In this document: in pieces, positions 10,668 through 23,885 of the stretch
Numbering within the stretch: the first letter of the stretch is position 1
How the letters are laid out: each line of letters opens with the position of its first letter
Source: Isoetes taiwanensis
Lineage: Eukaryota > Streptophyta > Lycopodiopsida > Isoetales > Isoetaceae
Assembly: GCA_021234155.1 (NCBI GenBank)
Contig: JAJEKV010000017.1
Coordinates: forward strand, 5,995,901-6,059,900
Reading direction: 5' to 3'
Length of the DNA stretch: 64,000 nt
Program-made: the position numbers and the translations under genes
Notes under the pieces: generated by a model
What the model was told of the DNA's origin: nothing
The model's database searches: none
What the model saw: only the letters and a program-made list of their open reading frames with translations

Positions 10668-13470
10668 AGAGACTTACCGAAGTCTGTTCAGGGACGGTTT
10701 TGGAAGCATCAGAAGGGGCCCCGCAATAATCAGAAAACAGCATCCTTCTCCCTTTGTAAGAAAGATTATATTCTTCTATAGGTAAGTTAACTCCGAAGAG
10801 AAGTTACCTGAACTATCTGCAATGCAAAACCCACTTAAACTAACAATATAATGCAGATTCTTAAACCAAAGTCATGAGTACGCTTGTACCTTGGCTATCA
10901 AAAGACTATCAAAAGAATGCAAAGCCGGATCAGAATATGTGTTCTCTATCGCAGAAGTAGAGAGAAATATTGATTGAGATTCTGCATCTGACGATATGAA
11001 TTCATCCCACAAAGATCTTGATATACCTGCCAAGAATAGTATGAAAATGATCCAAGTTATATGTAAATTCGAAACAATGCTTCTGGCCAAGAATTAAAAT
11101 CTAATAAGCAGAGAACCAAAGCGTTTTGATAAAACCTTGCAAGCTTGAATTAACAGCAGTTTCTAAGTATTTCTTCAAGATAATCTTTTTGTGTTGTTTC
11201 TCAAGAAATCTTCGAGCTCCAGCAGCAGCAGATATGGCGCAGATCTGGACTAAAAGGATCCGGCGGTGCACCTCTCTTCTTCTTTTCTTCTTCTTTGCTA
11301 GAAAAGAATACGCTTGTTTGTCCCGAGAAAACAAAAAACGCCCGGGATGGGCCGCCATAGCCAAGGCAAGCTCGAGCGCCAAAGATAGGGGCTGAAATAA
11401 AAAAAAAAAAAAGGAATTGCTGCACACCTGACGCTGCTGCCGGATGAAGCCCTGCCGTTGCTTCCGCTTTTGGGATATGTGGAAGAATGATGGAATGCAG
11501 AGGCGGAGGTATTAACCTCTGTTTGCCTTGTTCGGGCTCCTGATGTGTGAGACGCAATAATAGCCCTGCTTATTGCTTGCATATATGCAAGACTACTGGA
11601 GCTCTGTCGGATTTGTTGCAGCAGTGCTACTTGGGACTGCAAAGATGAAAGGGAAGGATTGAATGCGTTAACAAGAAGGAAATCCGAAGGAAGCGAGAGA
11701 AAGGGTAAGGAAAATCAAAGAAGCAAACGGCAGAAACGGTAAGAGAAATGGAAGGAAACTATGAAAGCAAGGAAAAAACAGAAGGGGATGGGAAGATGGA
11801 GATGGAGATTCTATCCGCTTATCAAGTCCCTGGCCCTTGTAATATTTCCTTTTTTCTTTATTGGGAACATGAGTATGTTGGATTTTATTGTTTGTAGATG
11901 CTATATCATAGTTCATCTTGTTGACAAACCCAAGCACATGTAAGGAAGCTAATTAATTATTTTTCCTTTTTTTCCTTTTCAAGTTTCGGCTTCTGAGAAT
12001 CTGGATTTGGTGTTGGGTTCTATTAGATTTGCTGCAATGGTCATGGTTGACGATGGATCCAAAAGAGCGATGTTATAAAGGTATTTATGTTGAATATGAT
12101 TGTAATAACTTCATTCTGTACCCCATCGGTTCCTGGAGGGATTTAAGAGATTCAGATCTATGATTGTAATAACTTTATTCTGTACGCTGTCGGTTCCTAC
12201 AAGGATTTGAACTATTTCTTCATCCACCCATGTATCGAATGCAATCTGCTTAACTGTCTATAAATAGTTGTATCTAGAGGTTCAACGGCGATCTGAGATA
12301 GAATAAATGAGATTGATTTCTTAGTTAGAAAGGGTTATGTTTCTTTATGCTGTCCCATGATCCATTTACAGGTCAAAAATTAGGTGATCATTAACATGCA
12401 TCACTCAATAATAAAGCACCTGGTTTACATCCACCAAATTTTAAAAATAAAGGGCACTATGCTCCGAAAGAATTATCCGTCTTGTAAAATTTCTAAGATC
12501 ACGGCACCTAGCAATCCTAATTTATGCCATTACAGTGTTCTCAAAATTGGTGACTATATGCATACACATTATGTTTAGGTAAATCTAATATGTAAGCTCA
12601 ATCTACACAAAGAACTCAGTAGAGAGCACATTGTGAAACCCATAGAACTTGAAGTCTCTTCATAATTGGACGTGTAGCTAAGCAGGAGCACATTATAAAA
12701 TGCATAGAACATGTAAGTCCTTCTGTAATGGGATGTGTATATCGCACTCTGCACCATATTGCATCAATTGGACATGGTTTTGGACCACTACAAATGGAAT
12801 TCCGGGGTAACTATACAATATTGAGGCAATTCTAAGTAATTACTAGTAAAAACCTATGGCCTACTACTAGAAATCACACCCGCACCCATTGAAGCACCCA
12901 TTGAAGGGAGAGTGCATATTGTTCAAAACATGCAAATATCAATAAACAAATTTGTATACAAATAGAAGGAAACATGATTGATAAACTTGTTGTATATCAC
13001 ATAAACAGGGTTAAAGGCTCCGTGGGGCATTAAATTTCTTTGCAAGACAGGGATAAAGTGCTATAAGTCATTGTAAACTCAAAAAGTTTCTTACAATTGA
13101 AGGTTGCACATCAGGAATTACTTTGACCACCTCGTGTAACAGCATGAACTTCTGTCAGTTCCACAACCTGCCTTGCTTGTCTCGAAGGCAGCTGCAAAGG
13201 AACAATGGCTCCCTTTTGCGTTGTAGAAACATAGTAACTTGGTTGATAAGGTGGAAAGAAGTACGCATCTGCAAGGCATACCACCTCTTTGGAAAGTTCA
13301 TTCAGAGTAACCTCCAAAAATCTCATGGCATCTCGTATCTGATATTAGATATTTCAATTAAGAAGTGACAAGACATGCATATTTAAAACTGTAGCTAGTT
13401 TACCTCTGGAGTTGCTCCAGCTGCCCTGACCGTTGCAGTAGCTACTATAACCTCTTAAGGACGAGGGGAT
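10668..13470 (-). CDS. Exon-like blocks of an unrecognised multi-exon gene
   Basis: Several blocks on the minus strand are open and flanked by splice-like signals. In transcription order: a block ending at 13404 ([11 protein letters not shown] before GTAAAC); 13338-13131 ([20 protein letters not shown] to [12 protein letters not shown]), phase-compatible with the first; 11636-11428 after a strong TTTGCAG ([20 protein letters not shown] to SSGSSVR); a block ending near 11151 ([18 protein letters not shown]), which joins in phase to 11029-10892 ([19 protein letters not shown] to DSLLIAK); and about 10745-10669 ([19 protein letters not shown]). I could not reconcile the phase from 13131 to 11636, so an exon may be missing or two genes are involved. 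There is no domain that I recognise. The middle is interrupted by A/T runs at 11400-11412. Gene boundaries are uncertain. Confidence 0.4.
12097..12212. repeat. Two-copy 66-bp direct repeat
   Basis: GATTGTAATAACTTCATTCT at about 12097 is followed by a second copy at about 12163 with a few substitutions (TTTATT for TTCATT), and both continue through TCGGTTCCT to GATTT. A second diverged duplication, built on GAGCACATT, CATAGAAC and AAGTC, lies at about 12613-12735. Both sit in a region (11700-13100) where I see no coding sequence. Confidence 0.6.
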
Positions 13471-13514
13471 CTAATGGATGACTAGTTTGTGTCTGGAACA
13501 AGAGAACACCTGTT

Positions 13515-13830
13515 CCTGCATTTGGGGCAGGTTCGTTAACCTCAATCCAAGCCTTGGCAGGTTGTTTCCATCCGAAGTTCTTCTACTTCTGCAGCATTCC
13601 TTTCTATGCCAGCAACAGAATATATGCCTGACATAAGCACGTAGGCACCAGCATCGTGGGGATCCAACAGCATTATTTGATCAAAGTACCGCATCCCTAA
13701 TTCCACATTCCCATAAGTTCTGCATGATGCAAGTAAGCATGCGCATCCAATAATATCGAAATCTGAAGTAATTCCTCTACTTTGTCCAAATGCCCAGCGC
13801 GTCCAAGAAGATTAAGGTGGAGTCCCCGTC
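13515..13830 (-). pseudogene. PPR protein relic (PLS class, E-domain region)
   Basis: Read on the minus strand from about 13830, the sequence shows the end of a PPR array and the E motif region: LLGRAGHLDKVEELL, then NVELG and MRYFDQIMLLDPHDAGAYVL, then MSGIYSVAGIERNAAEVEEL, then AKAWIEVN. In intact proteins these are one continuous run (final PPR, then the LDP.. GAYVLLSNIY.. and SWIEV signatures). Here they fall in at least three frames, with frameshifts near 13750 and 13560, so the gene is dead. PPR proteins of this class bind organellar RNA and direct C-to-U editing. Only about 100 residues of the C-terminal end remain. Confidence 0.75.
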
Positions 13831-14109
13831 ATTGGTGATAGTCAAAATTGAGGCGATAGTTGACCCATTGTTTTCGTTAGGTGGCATCACCTGCTTGGTT
13901 CAGGATTCGTCCTAGATGGCGCATATGTGGACCAACGGTGGTGTTATCCTATTCCACAATGGCACCCCTGGTTCTGCGGCGGATAGCTTGCCCTATTCTC
14001 GGTTATGGCGGGAGGAGTTGCACCGATGGTTATGTCTGTTCTTTCTTTTGGCGCCTTCACGAACAATGGATGTTCCATGGTTTCCGAATCTCTTGGAGGA
14101 TTTAAGATA

Positions 14110-17100
14110 AGAAAAGCATGGTTCTGGAGGGTTTGGCGCCTCTTGGCATGATTCCCTCCAATTTTGAATGCTTTTTATGCATTCGGTGCCTATTTGGCGA
14201 GATCTGGGCTGCAAATCCTCAGGATCCTTGACATGGCCAGGTCTGGACCTTTGATCTTTGTTTCTTTGCTTGCAATGCAAGTATAAATAGAGTGCATGCC
14301 CCTTTCGAAGTCTGTGCTTCCTCCTGTATCTTTTTGTGGCGCCTTTTATGAGTCTCCAGTTTCTTTTTGCTACATCAGGTGAAGAGGTAAGGTCTCAAAC
14401 TTTTAGTCTAATTCATTTAATTCAGGCATGTTTTCTGATTCAGTCTCGATTGCATGCAGTGCAAGTTCATATTCATTCTCTTGTTTAAGGTTTAGCTTAA
14501 GATTCAGAGTTGTGTGAAGCTTTAAGTTGATGAATCAAAGCCCTCTGTTGCATTATTCCTGATGCTTTGCTTTCAAGCTGGCCCTAGACTAATTTGGACT
14601 ATCCTTTGCAGCGTAAATGCAATTACTATGGCCTGCATCAATGGAAAAATACGCGAGCTCATAATGCAAGCCATAGTCCCTAATGACGTGAGTCATTTTT
14701 AGTTTCATGCAGCTCACATTTTAATTCATTTCCATTATTTTGTTACTTATATGGTATCTATGTACTTGCAGGATGTAAAGCAGGATCTAAAAAGAGATCA
14801 TATCAGGGATTCCTGAGGTTCCATCCCAATTCCACCCTTGAAATGCACAATCCCCTCTGGTTTCACAAGGAATCCATGCTACATTTTGCCAAGCAACTCA
14901 CTAATATCAATGTCTTGGGCACTCTGTTAGCAGTAAGGGATCAGAGTTGTATCAGCTTAAGGTTGAATTTTCATTCAGCTTAATGTTTACTCGTGCACAC
15001 AGCCTCTGATTTCAGATGATTATACATCTTTTTGCAGACTCAAATCCAAAGTTGGAGAGGAATTTTGCCTTTCCTCCTGACTCCATGCAAAACTGGCATC
15101 TATATACATTATGTAAGCCCAGGTTGTTTTCTTCTTCTTAGTGAACATTGTGAATGCAATTAAACTTGGATTTTCTACTTGAAACAAAACTTTGTATTGC
15201 TTATATTTTTACATTAATGTTCTTATGTTCTGCAGAAACAAAATAATAAGTAAATGGGAGCGATCAGTTGTGCAATGAAATGCAGACTTTAGTATTTGCT
15301 CAAATACAAAGTTATGACAGAATTTCAGGTCTAATCAGTCTTCTTTAGGTTGTTCTATGCTTTGTGATGTACATCTGCATAATATTGTTTACAAGCATGC
15401 TTGGTTTTAAACCATGATGAAATATTTGTACATTTTATGGATTATCTGCCACTTTGTATGATGGAAATATTAAGATGTAACTGTATGAATCTATGACTTG
15501 GAGTACACAAATTTCCACTGACAATTGTGATTTTAATTGTCATATGTATCTGTACATCATTTTTTACTTTATATAAGGCTGTTCAAGGTTCTCTTCTTTA
15601 AATCTGACTTTGATGTTCTTTCTTAAGAATAGAGGTATTTAGGATTTCTGTTCATTGACATATTTGGGGATAATGATGAATGCAAAGAATCCTCAAACAG
15701 GTATGCTCAAGTTTTTGCATTATGATCCTTCTAAGTATTGAACATACTTACTTTGTTGTTGGTTTTTCTGACAAAGGTAATGGTAATTGGGTCAATTCTC
15801 TTGCAACTGCATCAATTTTTGTAGCTTCTAGGTTGCAGCACTCAAGTAATTACTCAAGTAATTACTGTAACCATTATGGTAATTGATGCATGCAGTTTGG
15901 GTCTAAGATATCGCTGTTTAGGTAAAATATCTTCACCAATAAGGTAGCATTGCATCACCATTGGGGTGGGCAATGCCTCACCATTACATGATTACAGCTT
16001 CACCATTATGGAGACCTGCAACACACAGTATGAATGCACCATTCAAGCTCTGGTATCACCATTAAGGGGTCAGCACCCCTTGACTTTGAAGGTAAATTGC
16101 GGACAGCAGATTAAGTTTTAGAAAGTAAGGAGAATGGAATTAGATTGAGTACATCTTGGGGAACACGTCAATATAGTGTTTTTAGAAAATGACCTTGTGT
16201 GGACATTTCTAGAGAAGTTTTTCTCTTAAGTTCACCATTGGTGGGGACGTATCCTTAACTGTTTTGGAGTCACCATGCACCATGAAAACTGAAAATCTGA
16301 TGGGAGCCTGTAAATGGGAAGCTTCAAGATATTGCAAACGTACAATATATTTTCTGATTGAAAACAGAAGAAATTTAGAGTCTGTGACTAGACTAGACTA
16401 TTGTGTTGTAGGGATGCATGCTTATTGGTTGCTTGGGCTGCTACAACTGCACTGCACAAAGTGATCCTCTGTAATGATGTACGTTCTACTCGCAACCACC
16501 ATGCCTTCATCTACTGCACTGGGCCGAAAACTGGCCAAACAGATTGTACAACTTTTATATTAGACTATAAACCCTAAAAATGTGAACTCTAAGCTACAAA
16601 GCAGGCTTGACAACATAGGTGGGAAGAACAGTGGAGCTGGAGGTGGTGCTAATGGAATAATCACAACCGTAGGGCAAATGAAGTAAGTTGAGTTCCGATG
16701 TTAATCAGGCTTCCATCACGAATCCCATTTGCCAGTGCAAATACTCACAACACTAAATTGCATGGCCACAGAAATTTCCTTGATGATAGAAAAATAGGAT
16801 ACAGAACAGGCAGCCGAGTATGGATTTGGGAAGCTAGGAATAATTACATTTTTAACTTCAATTTGTAATTACAGAGTGGATTTCTCCTATTTGCTTCTTA
16901 GGATATCCATTACTAGATTGCTTCATAGTGGCAATTATAGCTTCTTATAGGCTTACAAGATGATGGAAATAAAATAGGGCCATATTTTGGATTTTACTGT
17001 TTGTCTGAGTCTTAGCTTTAGCTTCTATTTAACATACGTCCTAAACTGCACTGCATACTTCAGATTATTGCATTTTTCTATGCTCAGAAGCTTTTTCATC

Positions 17101-18140
17101 TAACTAGGGTTATTAACAGCTAATGACTCGGTCTAATAAATTAATCTCGACTCCTATGCCTTATGAAATTGTTGGACTACTTGGGATGCAGGCTAATGAG
17201 CAGATCTAGGCCGAAAGATGGATTTAACAAAACTCTAGAATTATTTTGCCCTTGGTTGCTTTTGTATGTGATCAGTAATCTCTTTTTTCACCTGATATCA
17301 GAAGTTGCCAGATCTTACAACTGACTTTGTTGCTATGATTCTGTGGTCATATGCTTCATCCTCTAGCTCGTAGACAGTGAGATTCTGCTCGAAACCAATA
17401 CGTCGTTTCCATAAAATATCTAAAAAACTAGTATATATCTGGACATATACTAGGATTAGCTTGTAGCTATATGTTATACTTGCAATTTCTTCCATGACTA
17501 ACAATCTTACAGTTTATCCTTGATTACAACAGCAGCATATGCTGGTGAACAACAATATGTAAAATATGCTACAAACACAGAATTATAGGGCATGGGGCAT
17601 CTATAATTTGCTAACAGGTGGCACACATACTACTAATATGCCTCTTGCTACTTCATTATAAAAATCCTATACATGATCAAAATGCTACAGCATATTAAAC
17701 AGCTAGAACCTTAAGGAAAAATGGCATAACATAAAGCATCTCTAATAAAAGCTCAATAGCTTGTACTTAGACCTTGCAGGCATTATTGGGTGTTTTTTCT
17801 ACAAAGCAAAAAGATAATGCAAAATCAGATGCAAGTGGCTGCACAAACACAAAATCAGAATAATGAACATCTGTAGAGTATTACAAAACCAGCAAGAGCA
17901 TAAGCTCTCCGAATTTGTTAGAGAATACCATACAATGCAAAATGAGATGGAAGTTAAACCTCACAAGGTTTCGTTGAGGCATAGAATCATAAAGGTATGC
18001 CCAAGCAGAAGAAAGGAAACAGTTGGAAATAAGACCCTAGATGGGATTGCCTCTCGCAAAAGCCCATACTTGATAAAAATATATCCATTACACTGTTCTA
18101 TACTATCCCGAATGCCATCTCTCAATGCAACTAAGATAAA
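14110..18140. other. Intergenic region with scattered short repeats
   Basis: No gene recognised. Between about 15880 and 16275 the word TCACCATT recurs at irregular 25-60 bp intervals. The remainder is AT-rich with short frames only. Possible transcribed exons around 14640-15113 are noted with the TATA-like element. Confidence 0.4.
14282..14290 (+). promoter_or_regulatory. TATA-box-like element
   Basis: TATAAATAG stands in a CT-rich setting about 50 bp before a pyrimidine-rich stretch, as in plant core promoters or retroelement LTRs. No clear gene follows. Short exon-like open blocks lie downstream (14772-14935, beginning after TTGCAG, and 15036-15113), but I recognise no protein in them. 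Confidence 0.25.
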
Positions 18141-18149
18141 AGAAGTTAT

Positions 18150-18800
18150 CTGCATTGCTGCAAGGGAGTGTTCCCCGAATGTAGTTACCTATGATGCAGT
18201 AATTGAGGATTGTGCAAGGCTGGGAGGTTACCTGAGGCACATGAGCTACTGAAGGATATGCTAGATGCAGGTATTAAAATTGATGCTTTCACATACACAC
18301 CCTTGATCCATATTCCTTGTAAGACTGATAAAGCTGATGATGCTTACCAATATTTTTGGACAATAATCAAGAACAAGTGCATCCCTCATGTGATTACTTA
18401 CCTTGTCTTGCTAGATGGGCTTTGCCATCAGAAACGATTAAATGATGCTAAGGGCCTTCTACAAACAATGAACGCAACTAATTGCCCCCCAAGTGCAGGT
18501 GTGTATGCCATGCTCATCACTGCCTCCTACAAAGAGAACAGAGCAGATGAAGCTTGGTAATTATTTCAAGAAATGGTTACAAGGGGATTCACTCCTAGTG
18601 TGGCAGTATATAATGCCTGCAGGGCAGCACAAAAGAAGAACATGAAAGATATGCTGGGGTTTCTCGTACCTTGTCTTGTTATATGGGATTCGCCATCAGA
18701 AACGTTTAGATGATGCTAAGGGCCTTCTGCAAACAATGAACACAACTAATTGTCCCCCAAGTGCAAGTGTAAAGAACAGAGCAGATGAAGCTTCGCAATA
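18150..18800 (+). pseudogene. P-class PPR gene relic with internal partial duplication
   Basis: At least four P-type PPR motifs are legible: CSPNVVTYDAVIEDCAR, then after a frameshift near 18220 GRLPEAHELLKDMLDAGIKI with DAFTYTPLI, then IPHVITYLVLLDGLCHQKRL, NCPPSAGVYAMLITASYKE, and GFTPSVAVYNACRAA. A TAA follows the codons for DEAW (18558-18560). From about 18672 a piece matching 18405-18500 is repeated (LCHQKRL region), with an internal deletion that joins CAAGTGTA to AAGAACAGAGCAGATGAAGC. P-class PPR proteins bind organellar RNAs and guide processing or stability. The frameshift, the stop and the rearranged copy show that it is not functional. Confidence 0.8.
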
Positions 18801-18809
18801 ACTTAACGG

Positions 18810-21120
18810 CAATGCAAGATTGATGCAACGGAAAAGAATAGGACGATTCAGCTTGGAGAAAAAAAAATTGATCCACGTACAGAGAAAATCGCCTTGTTAA
18901 AAAACGAGAATTGTCCTGGTGTAGACATTTGATTAGATACCTACAAGGAGGAGCGTAGATCAGGGTAGCCCTTAAGGACGAAAGTTCGCCAAAAGGCTAT
19001 TTTTTAAAGGTATCGAGAAATTTTGATGCTATGGTTTAGTAGGGCCCGTTATAGATGAAAAAAATAAAATTAGCCAACGTTTCTATAAACAAATCTCACT
19101 CCACTTGAAAATTCGCCACATCCACTAAGCATCATAACTATGGATTCGCCTTATCCTCTACCCTTCTTCTCGAAGATTTCTTAAGGAATCGCCTAATATT
19201 CTAGGCTTTCTTCATAACCTAATCTATTCTCCATATCCATCCAGGTACATATGATAATTTTAAGTACTTCTAAGGATGTACTAGAGAGCATATTTTTAAG
19301 ACCCTCCCTTTTAATAGATTTGTTTTACCTACAAGGATAAGCCACATTCTCATTTGCAAAGGTTAAGTTGTGGCATTGCATCATGCAACTATAGTTATAA
19401 TGTGTTTGTGTCCTTGATTAAATATGGATGTCGGTGAATAAAAATTCACCACAAAAATTGCACTTGAAAAATAAAGACACTTAAATCTTGGCAAAATATT
19501 GGCCATGATTTGCCTAGATTTCTAAAACATTCATGTCTAGAAAACATTCGCCCACATGCCTAATCTTGCAACTCTATTATTCGCCCGACCTTCTAAATTA
19601 TGCTTAGACAAATTTGACCTTAAGGGCAACCCTGGCGTAGATAAAGTTTCATGGAAGAAGCTTTGTATGACAATGGCACAAGTGCAACCATAGCACGCCG
19701 GAAGCAAGCAACCTCAGAAGTCAAATGCGAAAATACGAAAATGTGAAAACCTCACATAAAAGCAGGTATACCTTAGAAAGAAGCCACGCCGAATGAACCT
19801 CCTAGAAATGGAAACGAAGTGACGAAGAAATGGAAACGAAGCTATCCGAACTAGAAAAGGGCAAAGAAAAATACAATCAGTTATTCTTGACCTTAATTTT
19901 TTTTGGGATAATGGAGCCGGAGCAAAAGGCTGGCCTGGGCAGATGCAAAAGCTGCTGAGCGGAACTGCAACAAAACCGCACGATTTGAGAAATTCCTCCC
20001 CTTTTCTGAACCGCTGATGCCTATGAGCCCGACCCATTTGATCTGCAGAAATTATGTTGAGAATTTTCACACCCAGAAGCACCTGTTCAATGCAGCTCCA
20101 TTCAAACATGGCTTGCACTTGTTTCTTTCTTCCATTTGCTATATGCTATAGTACTGTCTTTCTGCAGAGCCAGGCATGGTATTTAGGAGATGGCTTGTGA
20201 GCAATGGAATTGGGCTCGCAAATTATGGATTTGTGAGTAATGGCAGACGGAAGAATCTAAATCCAAATTGATCCTTATCACACACAGAAATTAAATCAGC
20301 GGCCGAGAGTAGGAAACAGATGCACGTTCTGGCAAAAATCCGTGGGGTTATGGCTCTGTGGGTAATGGCAGACGGAAGACTCTAAGATAAATAAAAAAGG
20401 AAAATACGAAAATCAAAAGAGCTTGAAGAAGACGAAGGAGGAAACTGAAGAAGACTAAGAATGTAAGGTTTGCCATGCCGCCTCAATGCGTCGAATGCCA
20501 TCTCCGTGCCATTTTTTAAGGCTTATCTAATTTTCACAGCCCTAGATCTGGAAAAAAGAGGATCTAATGGTGGAAGTTAATGCCACATCAATTTTTTATG
20601 AGGTGGATGTGTTATGTGGATAGGCTAGAATTGCAAGGAGGGCTGCACGCTTGGTTAGGCTGGCGTGCTAAAAAAAAAAAACTTTTCATCAAGACTGTTT
20701 TAATTTGTGTGAACATGAAGCTTTTGGTATTTGACCCCCTTGGATTTGCTATAGCATAACTCACAAGAATGGGAGCCAATAAATTTTTGTGTATTTTTTC
20801 ATGTAAAGCGTGACTGCCATATATGAACTCTTAGAAAGGGCTTGGCTAGTTTTTGTGTTCTTGATTTTATATGATTTTTTTTTGTGAACCTTCAAAATGC
20901 CCTTTAATAGTCTATCATGGGACAGGTCTAGTATTAATGTTGAATGTAGGGAGTTCAAACACTAAGCTTCGACAAGTCATTGAACCCAAATTGCATCCGC
21001 ATGGAATCAGACGGTATCGTCTTTTTGTAAAAGAAAAGAGAGTCAGCTACATGCGGAGCACCAAAAAGGAATGTTCTACCTCTTGGACCAACATTCGAGG
21101 ACATTCTGGAGAAGAATGTT
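18810..21120. other. Intergenic region, no gene recognised
   Basis: A 134-codon minus-strand frame at 19714-20118 has no recognisable motif and an unusual Phe/Arg-rich end; I regard it as chance. The phrase GGTAATGGCAGACGGAAGA occurs at about 20237 and 20361, a short direct duplication. An A run lies near 20672-20683. Confidence 0.4.
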
Positions 21121-21149
21121 ATACAAACCTTTGCATCCCATAGGAAACA

Positions 21150-22510
21150 TCAGCTCTGGCCAACGGGTACAATATTTGCAATAGCTCTATGATCCTCTTG
21201 GGTTCCAAGCAGAAGTACCCCCATAGATGGGCCAGGTGCTGGAAATAACATAGGCAAAGGTCTGGAGAGGTTGCAACATCTTGCCAATGGCACGGGGCAG
21301 ACTTGCAAGGTATGTAGGCAGAGTTGCTTAGTGCCCATCCTGATGGCATTATTCAATAGGGCATTCGACCATCAAGACAACCTTTCAACAATAGTATTAG
21401 GGTCCGCCGGGGATGCCCAATCTCTGACACTGTTTGGCCTCTATATTGATCAACTAAAAGTGTGGCTTATTGAACACGGGGGTAATGGAGCTCAGTTGGT
21501 GCACCAGATTATCAGGCAGCTCATATACATTGATGATGTGGACTTCTTAACCTACATCTCCTGAAACATGCAATGCCATTTACATGCCCTAAATACTTTC
21601 TGTCGAGCCACTGGGATGTGGGTCAACCTGACTAAAACTAAGTTCTGGCTCGTCTCTTCTTCATGCTAGCACGACTTCCATCATCAAGGAGGATTCACTT
21701 GTGTTATACGTATAAACCATATGAGCATACGCTAAGGGGTTTTTTATTGCCTATTTGATACTTATAATAAGGATTTACCATTTATTTCACTTGTCTAGTT
21801 GTATATATAAGGGCATATCAAGCCAGTTTTCTGCGTATGATAATGGGATTTTGCTTGACCCTAGGAACACAGGTGCCATATCCAAAATACATATAGGTGA
21901 ATCCCCTGGTCCATCATTCACTTATCAGGGGCAAAATGTGGAAGTAGCACCCACCTACAAGTACTTGGATATAGAGTTTGCTACTACCACATACTGAGAT
22001 ACTTCCATTCGGTTACGAGTGACAGCGAGCTAGAAGGCACTGTATGCGATGCAGAACAACAGTTACAAGTAGAGATAAATCAGCGAGCCCATCTGTCACA
22101 CTTGTTTCGGGTGGCGGTGGAACCCATTGTTTTATGAGGGGTTGATTTATATGTGTCATCCTTGCGCAGGGGCCATTCCAATCTTCTTTGTATCGTTCCA
22201 ATTTTATCGGATTCCTTGAAGGACATTTATATGGGGTTGAGGTCTAATGTCCAGTCATATCCTTGGCCAACTAGAAAGACCTAGAGTAGATGCAGAAAGC
22301 CTTTCTCGCTCGGGCACTTGGGGTGAAATCCACTTCCAGAAGGTAGTTAGTATGGGCAATGATCGCCTTCCCAACCTTGCTTATGTTGTGGCTATGGGTC
22401 TGCGGCGCCTCAAGGCCTGTTGCAAAGAGAGACGAGGTCAGTGGTTCTCCACATGGAATGTACAGCAGCACAGGTGCATACAGGTAGAAATTGCGGAGGA
22501 TCATTCACGT
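21150..22510 (+). mobile_element. Decayed non-LTR (LINE-type) reverse transcriptase
   Basis: Fragments of a reverse transcriptase appear in order, in several frames. A QGCPLSPTLFGLYID-like stretch (GDAQSLTLFGLYIDQLKVWL, with RVRRGCPIS in another frame) begins near 21400. The catalytic box follows as YIDD (21526-21537, YADD in most relatives) in LIYIDDVDFL, then ATGMWVNLTKTKFWL (about 21610-21655), FTYQGQNVEVAPTYKYLDIE (about 21930-21980) and the downstream region with KALYAMQN and LEHGG-like blocks to about 22500. This order matches RTs of plant LINEs. Frameshifts and stops are frequent, so the copy is dead. I see no endonuclease domain upstream. Confidence 0.75.
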
Positions 22511-23850
22511 ATGGCAGTACCGTGATACTTGCTTCCTCGGTCCACAACGCTACCTCCGTACACATTTGCTTATGAAGAAACGGAGATTCGTGGCATCAAT
22601 TTGCACAGGTGCATATCGCCTCTGAATTGAGATAGGCGGATGGGCCCAAAGGGGCCTGAGGATAGGATTTGTTGGTGTTGCGAACAAGGTGCCATTGAGG
22701 ATGATGTCACACTCTTCAGAACTATCTGACGTTCACCCACATCCAAGCCCATCATGATGAGTTGATCTCCTTAACCAGCCACTCCATGTGCTGCTCGGCA
22801 CAACTTCAGTGGGTTTGTTGGGGTCTTATTTCTAGGAGATCATGGATGAGCGCACTCGGCTATGTGTTAGACATTGTATTGCATTGCGTTGAAATTGAAA
22901 TGTACCATTAAGTTTCATTGTACATTTTCTTAACATGCCTATTACTGCCAAAGTTTCCCTCCAAAAAATTTCTTCAGGGCGGGGGTTTCTAATCCTGACA
23001 GTAATCTGTTACTGTCCACTTTTTATTGAGTCCCATAGGCCAATATCAGTCATAGCGCAAGAAGAGGCCGTAAAGATCGCCACACCTACCAAGTGTTGCT
23101 CTGTGCGGTCCTGCTTGGTCGATGCAAGTCCGGCACGTGAAAGGGCATGTTGCCGGCACAGTAACCATCTCTCCATGTCGTACAAGACCTGTGCTAATGT
23201 GGCAGGTTGTCCATTATTACCCATGGTGCAAGAGGAGGCTGCTTGAGCAGCAATGGTGACTCTGGGCGGTCGTGCACTACAAACGCGGATCCAGTGCAAG
23301 CAAATGTGGGATTATGACATGGAAACCATATCGGAATATCCTCAGACTGTATCATAGAGCGCCAGAATTTTGCCAATCGCCAATCATAGGATTGTTTTCT
23401 GAGATTTGAAATATCAAATATCTCTATGAATCGTCAGAAATCGAAGAAAGGGCCAATTCTTGAGCTTTATAAAACACCGGGGCAATCGGCAAATGCAACC
23501 CCATGCTGCATGGCATAGATAGTTTGAGTGTGAAGATCTGTTGGCATGTGCAGCCGGAATGATTCAAACTTGAAACTTGAAACCCTACTTGCTTCTACAG
23601 ACAATGCCATAGCCATTTGCTTCTAGGCAACGCAGCCATGGCGACCTCCAAATAAGTTCATGGGGAGCTTTTTGAGATAGCTTTGTCGACAAGCTTGTTG
23701 AGATTGCTTTACCTGGCTATTGCTGGCGCTTTTGCTTTTTGTGTCGGCCAAAGCTGATTGATCTATTGATGAACTGCATAGGCAAAGCAGTAGCGTGATG
23801 CAATCATGGAGCATATCCAATTTCTTTGCGATCTAAAGTCGGTCTTGTGA

Positions 23851-23885
23851 GAGAGAGAGGGAGGGAGGGAGGGAGGGAGGGAGAG
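23851..23885. repeat. (GGGA)n microsatellite
   Basis: GAGAGAGAG followed by about six GGGA units. No gene is recognised between 22530 and 25340. At 24110-24230 the sequence is almost pure A/T. Confidence 0.85.

Noticed and set aside
11101-11557. Several overlapping minus-strand ORFs with poly-Phe or poly-Lys
   Set aside because: They cross A/T runs and splice-like sites; only the exon-sized parts within them look coding.
11428-11636. bHLH041-like transcription factor
   Set aside because: A short Ser-rich stretch reminded me of that family, but there is no helix-loop-helix domain in the neighbouring blocks.
19714-20118. 134-codon protein on the minus strand
   Set aside because: No recognisable motif, odd composition at the C-terminus, and no splice or promoter context.
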